The notes below the pieces were generated by a model. That model was not told the origin of the DNA. It did not search any database and was given only the letters and a program-made list of their open reading frames with translations. A stretch of 47,060 bases of DNA from Chitinophagaceae bacterium (lineage in GTDB: Bacteria > Bacteroidota > Bacteroidia > Chitinophagales > Chitinophagaceae): contig JAEUVK010000076.1 of NCBI GenBank assembly GCA_016787135.1, positions 1 through 47,060 on the forward strand, written 5' to 3'. Both the position numbers and the translations under genes were made by a program. Positions 25,723 through 34,125 of the stretch are shown here, in pieces; positions within the stretch are counted from its first letter, which is position 1, and each line of letters opens with the position of its first letter.

Positions 25723-27017
25723 TTTGCCTCTCCCAATTTTTTTATATAGAATGTTATTACCCTCCAGGTACTGATATCACTGTCAAAAACTGAATTCAAT
25801 CCCTGCTCTTCTACCGGCGGATCACCAAGTATATCATCGCCTTTTTTCCATAACAATTGCTGATAGGAAGGCCTTCCGCTGCCGCTGAATGTCCAGAAAT
25901 TCGCCCCGGCGATCACGTCTTTCTTTTTTGCATGAGTAAGCAACTGGCTGAATATGGACGAAAAATATTTATCCCGCAAAGTTGTGGGTGAAGACAGTAA
26001 AAACAAATGACCATCTCTTGGCAAGCCAAATTCTTCTGCTACCAATGGCTTATTAAGTTTTCGGGCTACGTCCGCATGTTTGCTGATATAGTTATCTGTT
26101 TTACTGATCACTTCATCCAGGCTTTTTGTGATGGCTGTGTCCCTGAACCATCCCCAGTTCTTCGGCCAGATATGAATAGTAGCATAATCAACGTTCTTAT
26201 CCGCATGTACGGAGGCAAACACATCCATATTTTCACTGCCCATTTCGCCTTCGCTTCCAATAGTAACCAGGTGTTTTTTATCCAGCGACCTGATCAAAGC
26301 GGCTGAGCGACTGATGAATTTTCTATACCCTTCAATAGCCGTGGGTCGCATAGGCCGGGGTTCATTGGCTATTTCCCATGCCATGATAGCAGGGTCATCC
26401 GTGTATTTTCTTTTTGTAATGGTGTTCACTCTTTTCAGCAGCAACTTTACCTGTTCTTCATACTGAAGGATGCATTTTTCACAACTGTAAAACAAACTCA
26501 CATAATCTCTCATTTCATCCCAGTTTAATTTTCTCTGTAAAACAGAGTCAGCGATCAGGCCGTTCCAGTTCAGGTACTGTAAAAAGCCCCCGCTCCACTC
26601 CCAGTTATTACTCAGGAAAATGACTGCTTTCATTTTTCGTTTGCCCATCTCTGCCAGCAAAAAATCAAGCCCGTTCAATAACTCCTTCTGAAAAATACCC
26701 GGCTTTGTTTGCAATGCCGGTTCCACTCTTGGCACGCCATTGATCTGACCGGCTCCTTCAGCTCCTGCCATCACCCGAAGGTTATTAACACCTTTTGTCG
26801 CTAAGAAATCCAGTTCTTTACGTACCCGCTCTTTTCCTTTTTCATCATTAGGTACCAACCCGCCATACCAGTAATTGACGCCTATATAATAGTAAGGCTT
26901 GGTTTCCAGCATGAATCGCCCGTTCTGCACTCGTACAAAAGATGTCTGGGCGGTGACTTGCTGGATACTGAAAAGAAACAGCACCGATAATTTTACTATG
27001 TAACTTATTCGTTCCAT
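25719..27017 (-). CDS. GH5 endo-beta-1,4-mannanase (GH5_7-like)
   Basis: This 432-aa secreted enzyme cuts internal bonds of beta-mannan. The signal peptide spans about 1-23 (ending Val-Thr-Ala-Gln). The mannanase-subfamily N-terminus GRFMLETKPYYYIGVNYWY is followed by NNLRVMAGAEGAGQ, AVIFLSNNWEWSGGFLQYL, acid/base Glu219 in WEIANEPRP, ATIHIWPKNWGW, and nucleophile Glu329 in LVAEEFGLP. These loops are characteristic of GH5_7 rather than cellulase subfamilies. Extra Cys179 and Cys182 (SCEKC) could form a disulphide. The start is downstream of a strong terminator-like hairpin (27025-27071), so it may be expressed below the SusCD level. It overlaps the GH26 gene by 4 bases. Confidence 0.93.
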   Translation of the reverse strand: MERISYIVKLSVLFLFSIQQVTAQTSFVRVQNGRFMLETKPYYYIGVNYWYGGLVPNDEKGKERVRKELDFLATKGVNNLRVMAGAEGAGQINGVPRVEPALQTKPGIFQKELLNGLDFLLAEMGKRKMKAVIFLSNNWEWSGGFLQYLNWNGLIADSVLQRKLNWDEMRDYVSLFYSCEKCILQYEEQVKLLLKRVNTITKRKYTDDPAIMAWEIANEPRPMRPTAIEGYRKFISRSAALIRSLDKKHLVTIGSEGEMGSENMDVFASVHADKNVDYATIHIWPKNWGWFRDTAITKSLDEVISKTDNYISKHADVARKLNKPLVAEEFGLPRDGHLFLLSSPTTLRDKYFSSIFSQLLTHAKKKDVIAGANFWTFSGSGRPSYQQLLWKKGDDILGDPPVEEQGLNSVFDSDISTWRVITFYIKKLGEAK

Positions 27018-27024
27018 CCGGGCT

Positions 27025-27071
27025 CAAAAAAAGCCGTTCCTGATTTGATTGCGCAGACCCGGAAACGGCTT
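27025..27071 (-). terminator. Intra-operon rho-independent terminator/attenuator
   Basis: On the minus strand AAGCCGTTTCC pairs with GGAACGGCTT (one bulged base) around a 20-base loop, followed by seven T. It lies between the glycan-binding lipoprotein and the first mannanase gene, 8 bases before the mannanase ATG. In PULs such a site would keep SusCD transcripts more abundant than enzyme transcripts. Confidence 0.75.
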
Positions 27072-27127
27072 CAACTACTAACTGCTTAATGAGAAAAACT
27101 GTCAGTCATCAACTGGTGAGTGACCTT

Positions 27128-28168
27128 TTATTTAAAGAACATGATATTATCAAAATACAAGGTCTTTCCTGCTTCGAATATCTGGAATGTCACATTATTA
27201 ATGCTCATCGAGACACCCGCATATTGTGTAGCCAGCTCATACCTGAAGTAGGTCCATTTATTAGCAGGGACCGTAATTACTTTCTGGTTGCCCCAGTTGA
27301 GCCAGAACTGAACATTCTTATCAATATCTGCACCTTTTACCCAAAAACCAAAATACTTATAACCGGTGATATTGATAGAACCGCCATTTCCCAGTTGCAA
27401 GCCACCCCATGAACCACCTGGGTCAAACGCTGCCTTCAGACTGGAAGCGCCGGTGATCTTGTCATCTGCAGAAGCAGCAAATGTGCCGCCCCATCCCCAG
27501 TTTTCAAATCCGTTGTTTAACTGGTCAGTGAAAACGGTCAATGCTTTACTGACATTCACAAAATCCATATCGGTCAGTCTTTCACCGGATAAATTGGTTA
27601 TTTTCAGTTTTGCCCTGTCCACATTACTGGCAGGCATTGTGATCACCAGCTGCTTCCTGGTTTTTGAAACGATCGTAGCTGCGTTTGTTGTTCCTTCTAA
27701 CACTACGCTGGTAACATCATCCAGGTTATTCCCTTTGATCGTCACCGTAGTGCCTGCTTCGAAATCTGTCGGGAAGGCACTGGTGATATTCGGTAATGCT
27801 ATTACACTAAAGGGCACTGATAACGTTTTCCCTTCGCTGTTGGTGAATATGATATTTTGTGGTCCGCCAAAAGCTGTATCGGGCACACGGAACACCAGGT
27901 TTGTTTCTGTATTTAGTGTGGATGTGAAAGGCGCCGGTACATTATTCTTATCGAAAACAATACTTCTTATCTGGCCAATACCTGAACCGGTAAGCGTTAT
28001 CACTTCTCCGCCAGCTGCGGAATTCGGAGCAATAGTGCCCGATGACATTGCCCCTGCACTCATATCCGGGCTGCCATCGCCATCCTTTTCACAGGAGATC
28101 AGTATAACAGAAACCGTCAGCAGCAACAAAGACAGTTTTGTAAGCGTTTTGACAATTATACTTTTCAT
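27128..28168 (-). CDS. Surface glycan-binding lipoprotein with IPT/TIG domains (SusE-position)
   Basis: This 346-aa lipoprotein has a signal with Cys26 in VILISCEKDGDG. The acidic Glu-Lys-Asp stretch after the Cys fits the Bacteroidota export signal for surface lipoproteins. Two IPT/TIG immunoglobulin-like domains follow (about 45-125 and 127-205; motifs TLTGSGIGQIRSIVFD and TVTIKGNNLDDVTSVVLEG). The C-terminal third (about 210-346) is a beta-sandwich like carbohydrate-binding modules, with Trp residues in FENWGWGG, GSWGGLQLG and FWLNWGNQ that could stack on sugars, and a YFDNIMFF end. It is the third gene after SusC and SusD and probably captures mannan at the cell surface. It has no catalytic motif. 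Confidence 0.87.
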   Translation of the reverse strand: MKSIIVKTLTKLSLLLLTVSVILISCEKDGDGSPDMSAGAMSSGTIAPNSAAGGEVITLTGSGIGQIRSIVFDKNNVPAPFTSTLNTETNLVFRVPDTAFGGPQNIIFTNSEGKTLSVPFSVIALPNITSAFPTDFEAGTTVTIKGNNLDDVTSVVLEGTTNAATIVSKTRKQLVITMPASNVDRAKLKITNLSGERLTDMDFVNVSKALTVFTDQLNNGFENWGWGGTFAASADDKITGASSLKAAFDPGGSWGGLQLGNGGSINITGYKYFGFWVKGADIDKNVQFWLNWGNQKVITVPANKWTYFRYELATQYAGVSMSINNVTFQIFEAGKTLYFDNIMFFK

Positions 28169-28199
28169 ATTAATTTTTTTAAAGTGCTTGAATTGATGA

Positions 28200-29768
28200 T
28201 TAATAATAGGCTACAGGAGGTTGTGCCAATGCCGGATCCTGCAATACTTCACCGGCAGGTATCGGCAGGTGCATGTAGTTTTGTGAAAACGTTACATACG
28301 ACGGGCTACCGAATGTTCCCCTGTTCTGCGCTTCAATGATCTGCTTGGCTTTGGCAAAACCCTGTCTTTGTATATCAAACCAATAATCTCCTTCAAAAGC
28401 AAATTCAACGCGGCGTTCTTTCAGTATATCGTCTTTGGTAATGGAGGATTTGGTTGCCAGTTGAGCCCTTGAACGCACTTTATTGAATGCCTCCAGTGCA
28501 CTCGCATCAGTAGTAGAAGCATTAGTTCCCAGTACTGCTTCGGCATAGATCAGCAGTACATCGGCATAGCGGAGTATCATCGTGTTGATACCGCTGTTCA
28601 TACCTAACACCGCTTCTCCGCCAAAACCTGCTCCCGGGCCTACTACATACTTGGCAATATTAGACCGGGTAGAGTTTTTCTGACCACCGTCTGTAGTAGG
28701 TTGCAGTGTATCATATTTATATCCGCCTGCCATAAATGAATTATAGGCAGCATTCGCATTTTGCGGTTTCCATTGTGTGTAGCTCCAGCCATGTTCCATC
28801 ATCGATCCTTTACGGCGTGTATCTCCTGACTCATACGCACTCTTCATATCCATACTCGGAATGTACAATTCCCACATATTAGCCTCAGAAGTTTGCAGGT
28901 TGGAAGGACCACGATCAGGGTTTTTCTGGTTGCCTGAGCCCCATGGGTTGCCGGTAAGCTGGTGCTGAATAGAAAAGAGTGACTCAATATTATTGTTGTT
29001 TGCGCTTGAATTGAACATGCCTGCGTAATCAGCAAACAGGTTATATTTTCCTGAATTGATCACTTCCAGGGCCTTTGTTTTGGCGCTGTCATAATCACCG
29101 CGATAGAGGTATAGTTTTGCCATCATCCCTTTGGCTGCATACTTTGTTACACGGCCTGGGGCATCTGTTTCAGGCAATCCGGCTTCTGCCTTTTTCAGTT
29201 CCTCCAGGGCAAAACGTAATACATCTGCTTTGAAATAACGGGGAATATTAAAATCACCAGACAATATTGTGCCACCTGGATTATTAACGATAGGCGCATC
29301 ACCCCATATACGGCCAATAAAGAAATATACTGTCCCTTTAAAGAAATGGCACTCAGCAATGGCAGGATCAATAAAGGAAGGATTACCTCCTTTTGACTTT
29401 TTCAGCTCCAGGGCATTCATGTATTCACTGGTCCAGCCACCGATCTTATAAAACACTTTCCATGCATCGGCTATGCGTACAGATGTTTGCGCATAAGAAA
29501 AATTCAGGAAAGGAGGGTCGTCGTTACCTCCGGTATATTCATTACCAGCCATTACATCACCGATCGCATCCATGGCCCTGTTCTCATAACCCGCCCAGGG
29601 CAGACCATACAAAGTGCTGGTAAGCCCCCGCACTTCTTCAGCAGTATTATAATAGTTGTCGAGAGTCGTGCTGTCCAGGGCCGACCTGTCGGTAAATGAT
29701 TTTTTGCAGGACATCAATACTATGACCAGTACTGTAAGCGCTGCTGTATATCGAAGTATATTTTTCAT
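28200..29768 (-). CDS. susD: SusD-like outer-membrane glycan-binding lipoprotein
   Basis: This 522-aa RagB/SusD-family lipoprotein forms the lid on the SusC channel and binds oligosaccharides. The lipobox Cys21 is in VIVLMSCKKSF. Landmarks: LDNYYNTAEEVRGLTSTLYG in the N-terminal TPR-like region, GMMAKLYLYRGDYDSAKTKALEVI (TPR), NNIESLFSIQHQ, LRYADVLLIYAEAV, and a C-terminal ERRVEFAFEGDYWFDIQRQG. Length is usual for the family. It lies 29 bases after susC, in the normal order, so the two form an obligate complex. Tryptophans and aromatics in the variable central region (about 250-340) probably make the mannan contact. Confidence 0.96.
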   Translation of the reverse strand: MKNILRYTAALTVLVIVLMSCKKSFTDRSALDSTTLDNYYNTAEEVRGLTSTLYGLPWAGYENRAMDAIGDVMAGNEYTGGNDDPPFLNFSYAQTSVRIADAWKVFYKIGGWTSEYMNALELKKSKGGNPSFIDPAIAECHFFKGTVYFFIGRIWGDAPIVNNPGGTILSGDFNIPRYFKADVLRFALEELKKAEAGLPETDAPGRVTKYAAKGMMAKLYLYRGDYDSAKTKALEVINSGKYNLFADYAGMFNSSANNNNIESLFSIQHQLTGNPWGSGNQKNPDRGPSNLQTSEANMWELYIPSMDMKSAYESGDTRRKGSMMEHGWSYTQWKPQNANAAYNSFMAGGYKYDTLQPTTDGGQKNSTRSNIAKYVVGPGAGFGGEAVLGMNSGINTMILRYADVLLIYAEAVLGTNASTTDASALEAFNKVRSRAQLATKSSITKDDILKERRVEFAFEGDYWFDIQRQGFAKAKQIIEAQNRGTFGSPSYVTFSQNYMHLPIPAGEVLQDPALAQPPVAYY

Positions 29769-29797
29769 ATCAGAATGTTTTGAGTTTCACAATAAGG

Positions 29798-32700
29798 TTA
29801 TAATTCAATATTAGCGCCGATAGTAATTGTTCTTGGATTGGGATAGTGACCGGCATCTACGTTCATTAACCGGATATTATTATTGAATGCCCCTATTTCA
29901 GGATCATACCCGCTGTAGTCTGTAAATGTATGCAGGTTCTGAACGGATGCATAGATCCTGGCATTGCTGATCTTTGCTTTTTTCAGCCATTGTGCGGGAA
30001 GCCTGTATCCTATTGTGATATTCTGAATACGCAGGTAAGAACCATCCTCTACATAGCGGTCAGACATATAAACGTTATTCACGTTCGTATTTGTGAATCT
30101 CGGCAGTTTGCCACCTGTATTAGTGGAAGTGTACCTGTCCATAACGGTCGTCAGCTGGTTATAAAAAGCATTATCCATTTTCTCCAGCTGCCAGCGAAGG
30201 AAATTGAAGATCTTCGCTCCATAGCTTCCCTGCAGGAATATAGAAGCATCAAAATTCTTATAGGTAAATGAATTCGTCAAACCGTAAGTGAATTTAGGGA
30301 GCGGGCTGCCGATAAAGGTAATGTCGCTGGCATCAATGATACCATCAGGTTTACCATTGGGACCGCTTATATCTTTGAACCGTACGTCTCCGAGCCACGT
30401 GTGTGTCTGGTCAACAGCGTAGCCGAATTGCGGGAGACTATTGTTCAGGTCTTCCTGTGTACGGAATAAACCATCAGTTACCAGGCCGAAGAATGAACCG
30501 ACAGCATAACCCGGTTTGGTAAAGGAAACAGTATAGTTATCATAATACAACTTACCGGTCAATGCTGCTGTGGAAGCAGCTAAACGATCAAGATTGTTTT
30601 TGAAACGGGAGAATATAACGTTGGTTTTCCATGTAAAATCTTTTGATTTGATATTGTTGCTTGTGATGCTGACATCCACGCCGGTATTGGACATTTCACC
30701 CACATTGATAACCGGTCCTTTCAGATCATCCCATGAATCCCCTACTCCTATCAGACGCGGGCCTGTACCTATAATCAGCATGTCGGTCGTTGTCTTTTTA
30801 TAGAGATCCACAGAAAGGTCGATCCTTCCATTCAGGAATGAAGCGTCAATACCTGCATTTTTGGTTACCACCGATTCCCATGTCAGATCAGGGTTAGGAA
30901 CACCATAGAGGTAGCTGGAATTGCCAAATCCTACAGGACCAGGCCAGAAACTAACCACGGAAGTATAAGGAGGATTGGGAGAACCAGAAGGAAGGTTCTG
31001 ATTACCTACTGAACCGTAAGCCAATCTTACTTTCAGATAATTGGCAACTTTCTTTATGCCTTCGGCAAAACTTTCATTGGTAACTGTCCATGCCAGAGAT
31101 GCACCAGGGAAATTACCCCATTTATTCTTGTCAAAGAATTTGGAAGAGGCATCTCGCCTTAAACTAAGGTTCAATGCATAACGGTTATCATATGTATAAG
31201 TAGCCCTAGCAAAATAAGATTCAATACTGCCGTCACTTTTGCCTCCGCCAAGTTCCCATGTTGTACGGTCGCTGCTACCCGCATTCAGGTCAAGTATGTT
31301 ATTCTGCAGGTCAACTTTTTTTCCATTGATACTTTCCCAGTAATTGTATTGCGCTTCATGCCCCAATGTACCGGTAACGGCATGTTTACCGAAGTTCTTA
31401 TTATAATTCAGGTAGTTCCTGACTGCATAGTAATAACCGTTGCCCCTGTATTCGAACAACTGGCTGCGGAGGCTGGTATTCCCTATATTACCTGAACGCT
31501 GAAAGGCCTGGTTATTGGATAAACTAAGCGAGTAGGCAAATTCATTTCGTAAAGAAAGCCCTTTCATGAATTCTATCTCAGCATAAAGATTACCGAATAC
31601 CTGGCTGGTGGTGGTTTTATTGCCCCTGTAAAAACTTCTTGCTATAGGATTATCCTGGCCATATTGAAAACCGCCAATGGTTTGCCCACCACCCCATGTA
31701 CCATCCAGGTTCTTCACCGGGATCAATGGGCTTTGAACAGTTCCCCACCAGATCGTGCCTTCAGCGGCATCAGCCAATGTTACATTCTGGATACTGCGGG
31801 AAGCGTTGGTGCTTATACCCACTTTGATCCAGTTCTTCAACTGATGGTCAAGGCTGAAACGGGTTGAGTACCTTTTGAAATCCGAACCGATCAATATACC
31901 TGATTGGTCAAAATAGCCGGCAGACAGGTAATAGGTGGTTTTATCTTTTCCACCGGAAAAACTTAATTGGTGGCTGTTCATATTTCCATTTCTGAACATG
32001 GCATCCTGCCAATTGGTACCCTCGCCTAATACTGACGGATCTGCAAATTCAGCGCTGGGTGTAAGCCCAATAAGAGGGGCTACTTCATTCTGGTATTGTG
32101 CAAACTCTCTCAGGTTCATTACATCAAGTGATCTGTACACCTGCTGCTGGCCATAATAAGCATCATAGCTGATCTTGCCTTCACCTGCTTTACCTTTTTT
32201 GGTAGTGATCAGTATCACACCATTGGCTGCCTGCGACCCATAGATCGCCTGTGCCGATGCATCCTTTAAGATATCTATTGATTCAATATCATTCGGGTTC
32301 AGTGTGGCTAAAAAACTATTGCCTGTCTGTCCGTCAGAACCACCTAATCCTGCATATCCCGCACTGGATTTTGTATTACTGGTGAATATCACACCATCTA
32401 CTACGATCAGCGGATCATTGGCATTGATCGTTGTTATACCGCGTATCCTGACTGATACGCCACCACCTGGCTGACCACTGTTATTCATAACAGTGACACC
32501 AGCCACTTTACCCTGAATGGCCTGATCAATACCAGCCACAGGCAGGTCTTTAAGATCTTTTGATTTAACAGAAGAAATAGCAGATGATACATCCGCTCTC
32601 TTTGCCGTACCATAACCAATCACTACTACTTCACTGAGTTTGGTATCAGTTACCTCAAGTGTAGCGATCACATTTGATTTGTCACTGATAGATACTTCAA

Positions 32701-32953
32701 TGGGCTTCGCCCCCACATAAGATATCACCAATGTTTTGGCATTTTCCGGAACGACGATCTTAAATGCACCATTGAGGTCAGTAGCCGTCGCTGCTTTACC
32801 ACCCTTCACACTGACCGTAGCATTGGCCAGTGGCGCACCACTTTGATCAGATACAATGCCTGAGATGGTTCTGTTTTGAGCAAATAGAGTTGAGGAGCTT
32901 AGGAGAATCGCCATGATCGTTGCGATCACCCGGAGGGGTCGTTTTTTTCTCAT
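29798..32953 (-). CDS. susC: SusC-like TonB-dependent outer-membrane transporter
   Basis: This 1051-aa outer-membrane beta-barrel imports oligosaccharides with TonB/ExbBD energy. A signal peptide (about 1-25, ending Leu-Phe-Ala-Gln) precedes a carboxypeptidase-regulatory-like domain (about 28-100, TISGIVSDQSGAPLANATV). The plug has the TonB-box-like LSEVVVIGYGTAKRADVSSA and DQAIQGKVAGVTVMNNSGQP, RGITTINANDPLIVVDG and DIEILKD-type motifs (DIESIDILKDASAQAIYGSQ). The rest is the 22-strand barrel, ending in an aromatic-poor but typical GANIEL. It is the first gene of the operon and has its own promoter just upstream. The sequence indicates glycan import, and the locus indicates mannan. Confidence 0.96.
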   Translation of the reverse strand: MRKKRPLRVIATIMAILLSSSTLFAQNRTISGIVSDQSGAPLANATVSVKGGKAATATDLNGAFKIVVPENAKTLVISYVGAKPIEVSISDKSNVIATLEVTDTKLSEVVVIGYGTAKRADVSSAISSVKSKDLKDLPVAGIDQAIQGKVAGVTVMNNSGQPGGGVSVRIRGITTINANDPLIVVDGVIFTSNTKSSAGYAGLGGSDGQTGNSFLATLNPNDIESIDILKDASAQAIYGSQAANGVILITTKKGKAGEGKISYDAYYGQQQVYRSLDVMNLREFAQYQNEVAPLIGLTPSAEFADPSVLGEGTNWQDAMFRNGNMNSHQLSFSGGKDKTTYYLSAGYFDQSGILIGSDFKRYSTRFSLDHQLKNWIKVGISTNASRSIQNVTLADAAEGTIWWGTVQSPLIPVKNLDGTWGGGQTIGGFQYGQDNPIARSFYRGNKTTTSQVFGNLYAEIEFMKGLSLRNEFAYSLSLSNNQAFQRSGNIGNTSLRSQLFEYRGNGYYYAVRNYLNYNKNFGKHAVTGTLGHEAQYNYWESINGKKVDLQNNILDLNAGSSDRTTWELGGGKSDGSIESYFARATYTYDNRYALNLSLRRDASSKFFDKNKWGNFPGASLAWTVTNESFAEGIKKVANYLKVRLAYGSVGNQNLPSGSPNPPYTSVVSFWPGPVGFGNSSYLYGVPNPDLTWESVVTKNAGIDASFLNGRIDLSVDLYKKTTTDMLIIGTGPRLIGVGDSWDDLKGPVINVGEMSNTGVDVSITSNNIKSKDFTWKTNVIFSRFKNNLDRLAASTAALTGKLYYDNYTVSFTKPGYAVGSFFGLVTDGLFRTQEDLNNSLPQFGYAVDQTHTWLGDVRFKDISGPNGKPDGIIDASDITFIGSPLPKFTYGLTNSFTYKNFDASIFLQGSYGAKIFNFLRWQLEKMDNAFYNQLTTVMDRYTSTNTGGKLPRFTNTNVNNVYMSDRYVEDGSYLRIQNITIGYRLPAQWLKKAKISNARIYASVQNLHTFTDYSGYDPEIGAFNNNIRLMNVDAGHYPNPRTITIGANIEL

Positions 32954-32971
32954 ATAGCAAGTTTATTTTGA

Positions 32972-33000
32972 CAAATTTAGGCTCATTATACAACCCACAA
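32972..33000 (-). promoter_or_regulatory. Predicted susC operon promoter
   Basis: On the minus strand TAAATTTG (32979-32972) is an exact TAnnTTTG match and TTG lies at 33000-32998, 18 bases upstream. A start near 32966 would leave a leader of about 12 bases before the susC ATG. The -33 box directly abuts the direct repeat at 33002-33016. Confidence 0.7.
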
Positions 33001-33001
33001 C

Positions 33002-33034
33002 TAATACTTTTTTATCCGATAGTAATGCTTTATA
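33002..33034. promoter_or_regulatory. Candidate AraC-family operator at the susC promoter
   Basis: TAATACTTTTTTATC (33002-33016) is followed at 33023-33034 by the related word TAATGCTTTATA. The two starts are 21 bp apart, two helical turns, as is usual for the paired half-sites bound by AraC-type regulators. The exact 15-mer occurs again at 33130-33144. Its position immediately upstream of the -33 box fits activation. This is inference from spacing and repetition. Confidence 0.55.
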
Positions 33035-33054
33035 GTCCACCAACCTGCTGGAAA

Positions 33055-33107
33055 CAGGCAAAACCCCCTATCCTGCAGTCATAACAAGGGGTTCGTCAAT
33101 CGCCTGC
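33055..33107. repeat. Nested inverted repeats in the susC/araC intergenic region
   Basis: CAGGC (33055-33059) pairs with GCCTG (33103-33107), and AACCCC (33063-33068) with GGGGTT (33089-33094), both centred near 33080, between the two divergent promoters. The arms are short, so this may be chance, a second operator or a structured element. Confidence 0.35.
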
Positions 33108-33129
33108 CGGTCAGCATGATTTTAATAAG

Positions 33130-33162
33130 TAATACTTTTTTATCTTTAATATAATAACTTTG
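33130..33162 (+). promoter_or_regulatory. araC promoter with overlapping copy of the operator word
   Basis: TAACTTTG (33155-33162) is an exact TAnnTTTG -7 element, 18 bases before the ATG at 33180. TAATACTTTTTTATC (33130-33144), identical to the word upstream of susC, occupies the -33/spacer region. A regulator bound there would cover the promoter and could repress its own gene. No TTTG -33 box is present. Confidence 0.55.
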
Positions 33163-33179
33163 ACTTGCCAATAAATGTC

Positions 33180-34058
33180 ATGCAAACAAATATTATGCGG
33201 GAGATCACCCCGCTGACATCCAGCGATTGCTTCACCCTTTTTACAAGAGTGAAATCAGAATTCGACTTTCCATTACACTGTCACGAAGAGTTGGAGCTTA
33301 ACTTTATTCTCAATGCAAAGGGGGCCAGGAGAGTAGTGGGCGATCACATTGCAGAGATCGATGATGCAGAATTAGTGCTTGTTGGCTCTAACCTCCCGCA
33401 TGTCTGGCAAACGCATAAATGCAAAAGCAAAGAGATAAGAGAAGTGACCATACAATTCCACAAAGATCTTCTGGATGAAAAATTCCTGAAGAGAAATCAA
33501 CTGAGTTTTATCAGGAGCATGCTGGAAAGATCGGCCCGCGGCATATTATTTTCCAGGCAGACCATCGGGCAGCTAACACCGAGATTGCTAACGCTGAACC
33601 AGAAGCAAGGATTTGATTCAGTACTTGAACTGCTTTCTATCCTGCATGACCTGTCCATCTCCAGAAACATGCATACCTTATCAGATGCAACATTCAATAA
33701 TGCAGACCTTTCTTATACCAGCCGCAGAATAAGAGCCGCTGTCGATTATATGAATCAGAATTTCTCCAAACCGGTTACGCTGACTGAAGTGGCGAAGCTT
33801 ACCAATATGACAGAAGTATCTTTCAGCCGTTTCTTTAAAGCAAGAACAGGCATCACTTTCATGGACAGCCTGCTGGAAATGCGTTTAGGCCATGCGTCCC
33901 GTTTGCTGATAGATACTACGCAATCTGTATCGGAGGTTGCATATAATTGCGGGTTCAACAATATTTCCAACTTCAACAGGTTATTTAAAAAGAAAAAAGG
34001 CTGCACCCCAAAAGAATTCCGGGAAAACTACAGTTATGGCAACAGGGTATTCATATAG
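33180..34058 (+). CDS. AraC-family transcriptional regulator of the PUL
   Basis: A frame is open from TTG at 33165, but the ATG at 33180 (292 aa) is preferred because the predicted transcription start lies between them. The N-terminal half is a cupin-like sensor (FPLHCHEELELNFIL, ELVLVGSNLPHVWQ), typical of sugar-sensing AraC proteins. The C-terminal 100 residues hold two helix-turn-helix motifs: VTLTEVAKLTNMTEVSFSRF and QSVSEVAYNCGFNNISNFNR, followed by the family ending GCTPKEFREN. It is divergent from the susC operon, and the repeats between them are the likely target. It presumably activates the operon in response to a mannan-derived ligand. Unusually for a PUL, no hybrid two-component or sigma/anti-sigma pair is present. 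Confidence 0.92.
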   Translation: MQTNIMREITPLTSSDCFTLFTRVKSEFDFPLHCHEELELNFILNAKGARRVVGDHIAEIDDAELVLVGSNLPHVWQTHKCKSKEIREVTIQFHKDLLDEKFLKRNQLSFIRSMLERSARGILFSRQTIGQLTPRLLTLNQKQGFDSVLELLSILHDLSISRNMHTLSDATFNNADLSYTSRRIRAAVDYMNQNFSKPVTLTEVAKLTNMTEVSFSRFFKARTGITFMDSLLEMRLGHASRLLIDTTQSVSEVAYNCGFNNISNFNRLFKKKKGCTPKEFRENYSYGNRVFI

Positions 34059-34065
34059 TGCATCA

Positions 34066-34097
34066 TAAAAAAGCAGGAACTGTAATCAGTCCCTGCT
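34066..34097 (-). terminator. Terminator of the 4-PKD lyase-like gene
   Basis: On the minus strand AGCAGG and CCTGCT (with an inner AGT/ACT extension across one mismatch) form a hairpin followed by six T. It lies in the convergent gap between this gene and araC and, as DNA, could serve both directions, but only the minus side has the T-run. Confidence 0.7.
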
Positions 34098-34125
34098 ATA
34101 TGTATACGTTAGTGTGTGGTTATGA

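Larger units (their letters stand above)
9844..34058. other. Polysaccharide utilisation locus for (galacto)glucomannan
   Basis: Fifteen minus-strand genes (32953 down to 9844) and one divergent regulator form a single locus. Gaps within the operon are short (one of the larger is 113 bases), and several genes overlap by 4 bases. The gene set covers surface capture (SusCD, IPT lipoprotein), endo-mannanases (GH5_7-like, two GH26), debranching and trimming (GH97, CE2, GH3, GH51-like, GH5_2-like), inner-membrane symport, and the cytosolic epimerase plus GH130 route. The epimerase and GH130 pair is the hallmark of the mannobiose 2-epimerase pathway described for Bacteroides fragilis. The substrate is inferred, not proved. 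Confidence 0.85.

Noticed and set aside
9844..33000. Type IX secretion tags on the PUL glycosidases
   Set aside because: None of the glycosidases ends with a recognisable T9SS sorting domain; lipoprotein or ordinary signal peptides explain export.
33165..33179. TTG at 33165 as the start of the AraC-family regulator
   Set aside because: The exact -7 promoter element ends at 33162, so transcription should begin downstream of this codon; the ATG at 33180 fits better.
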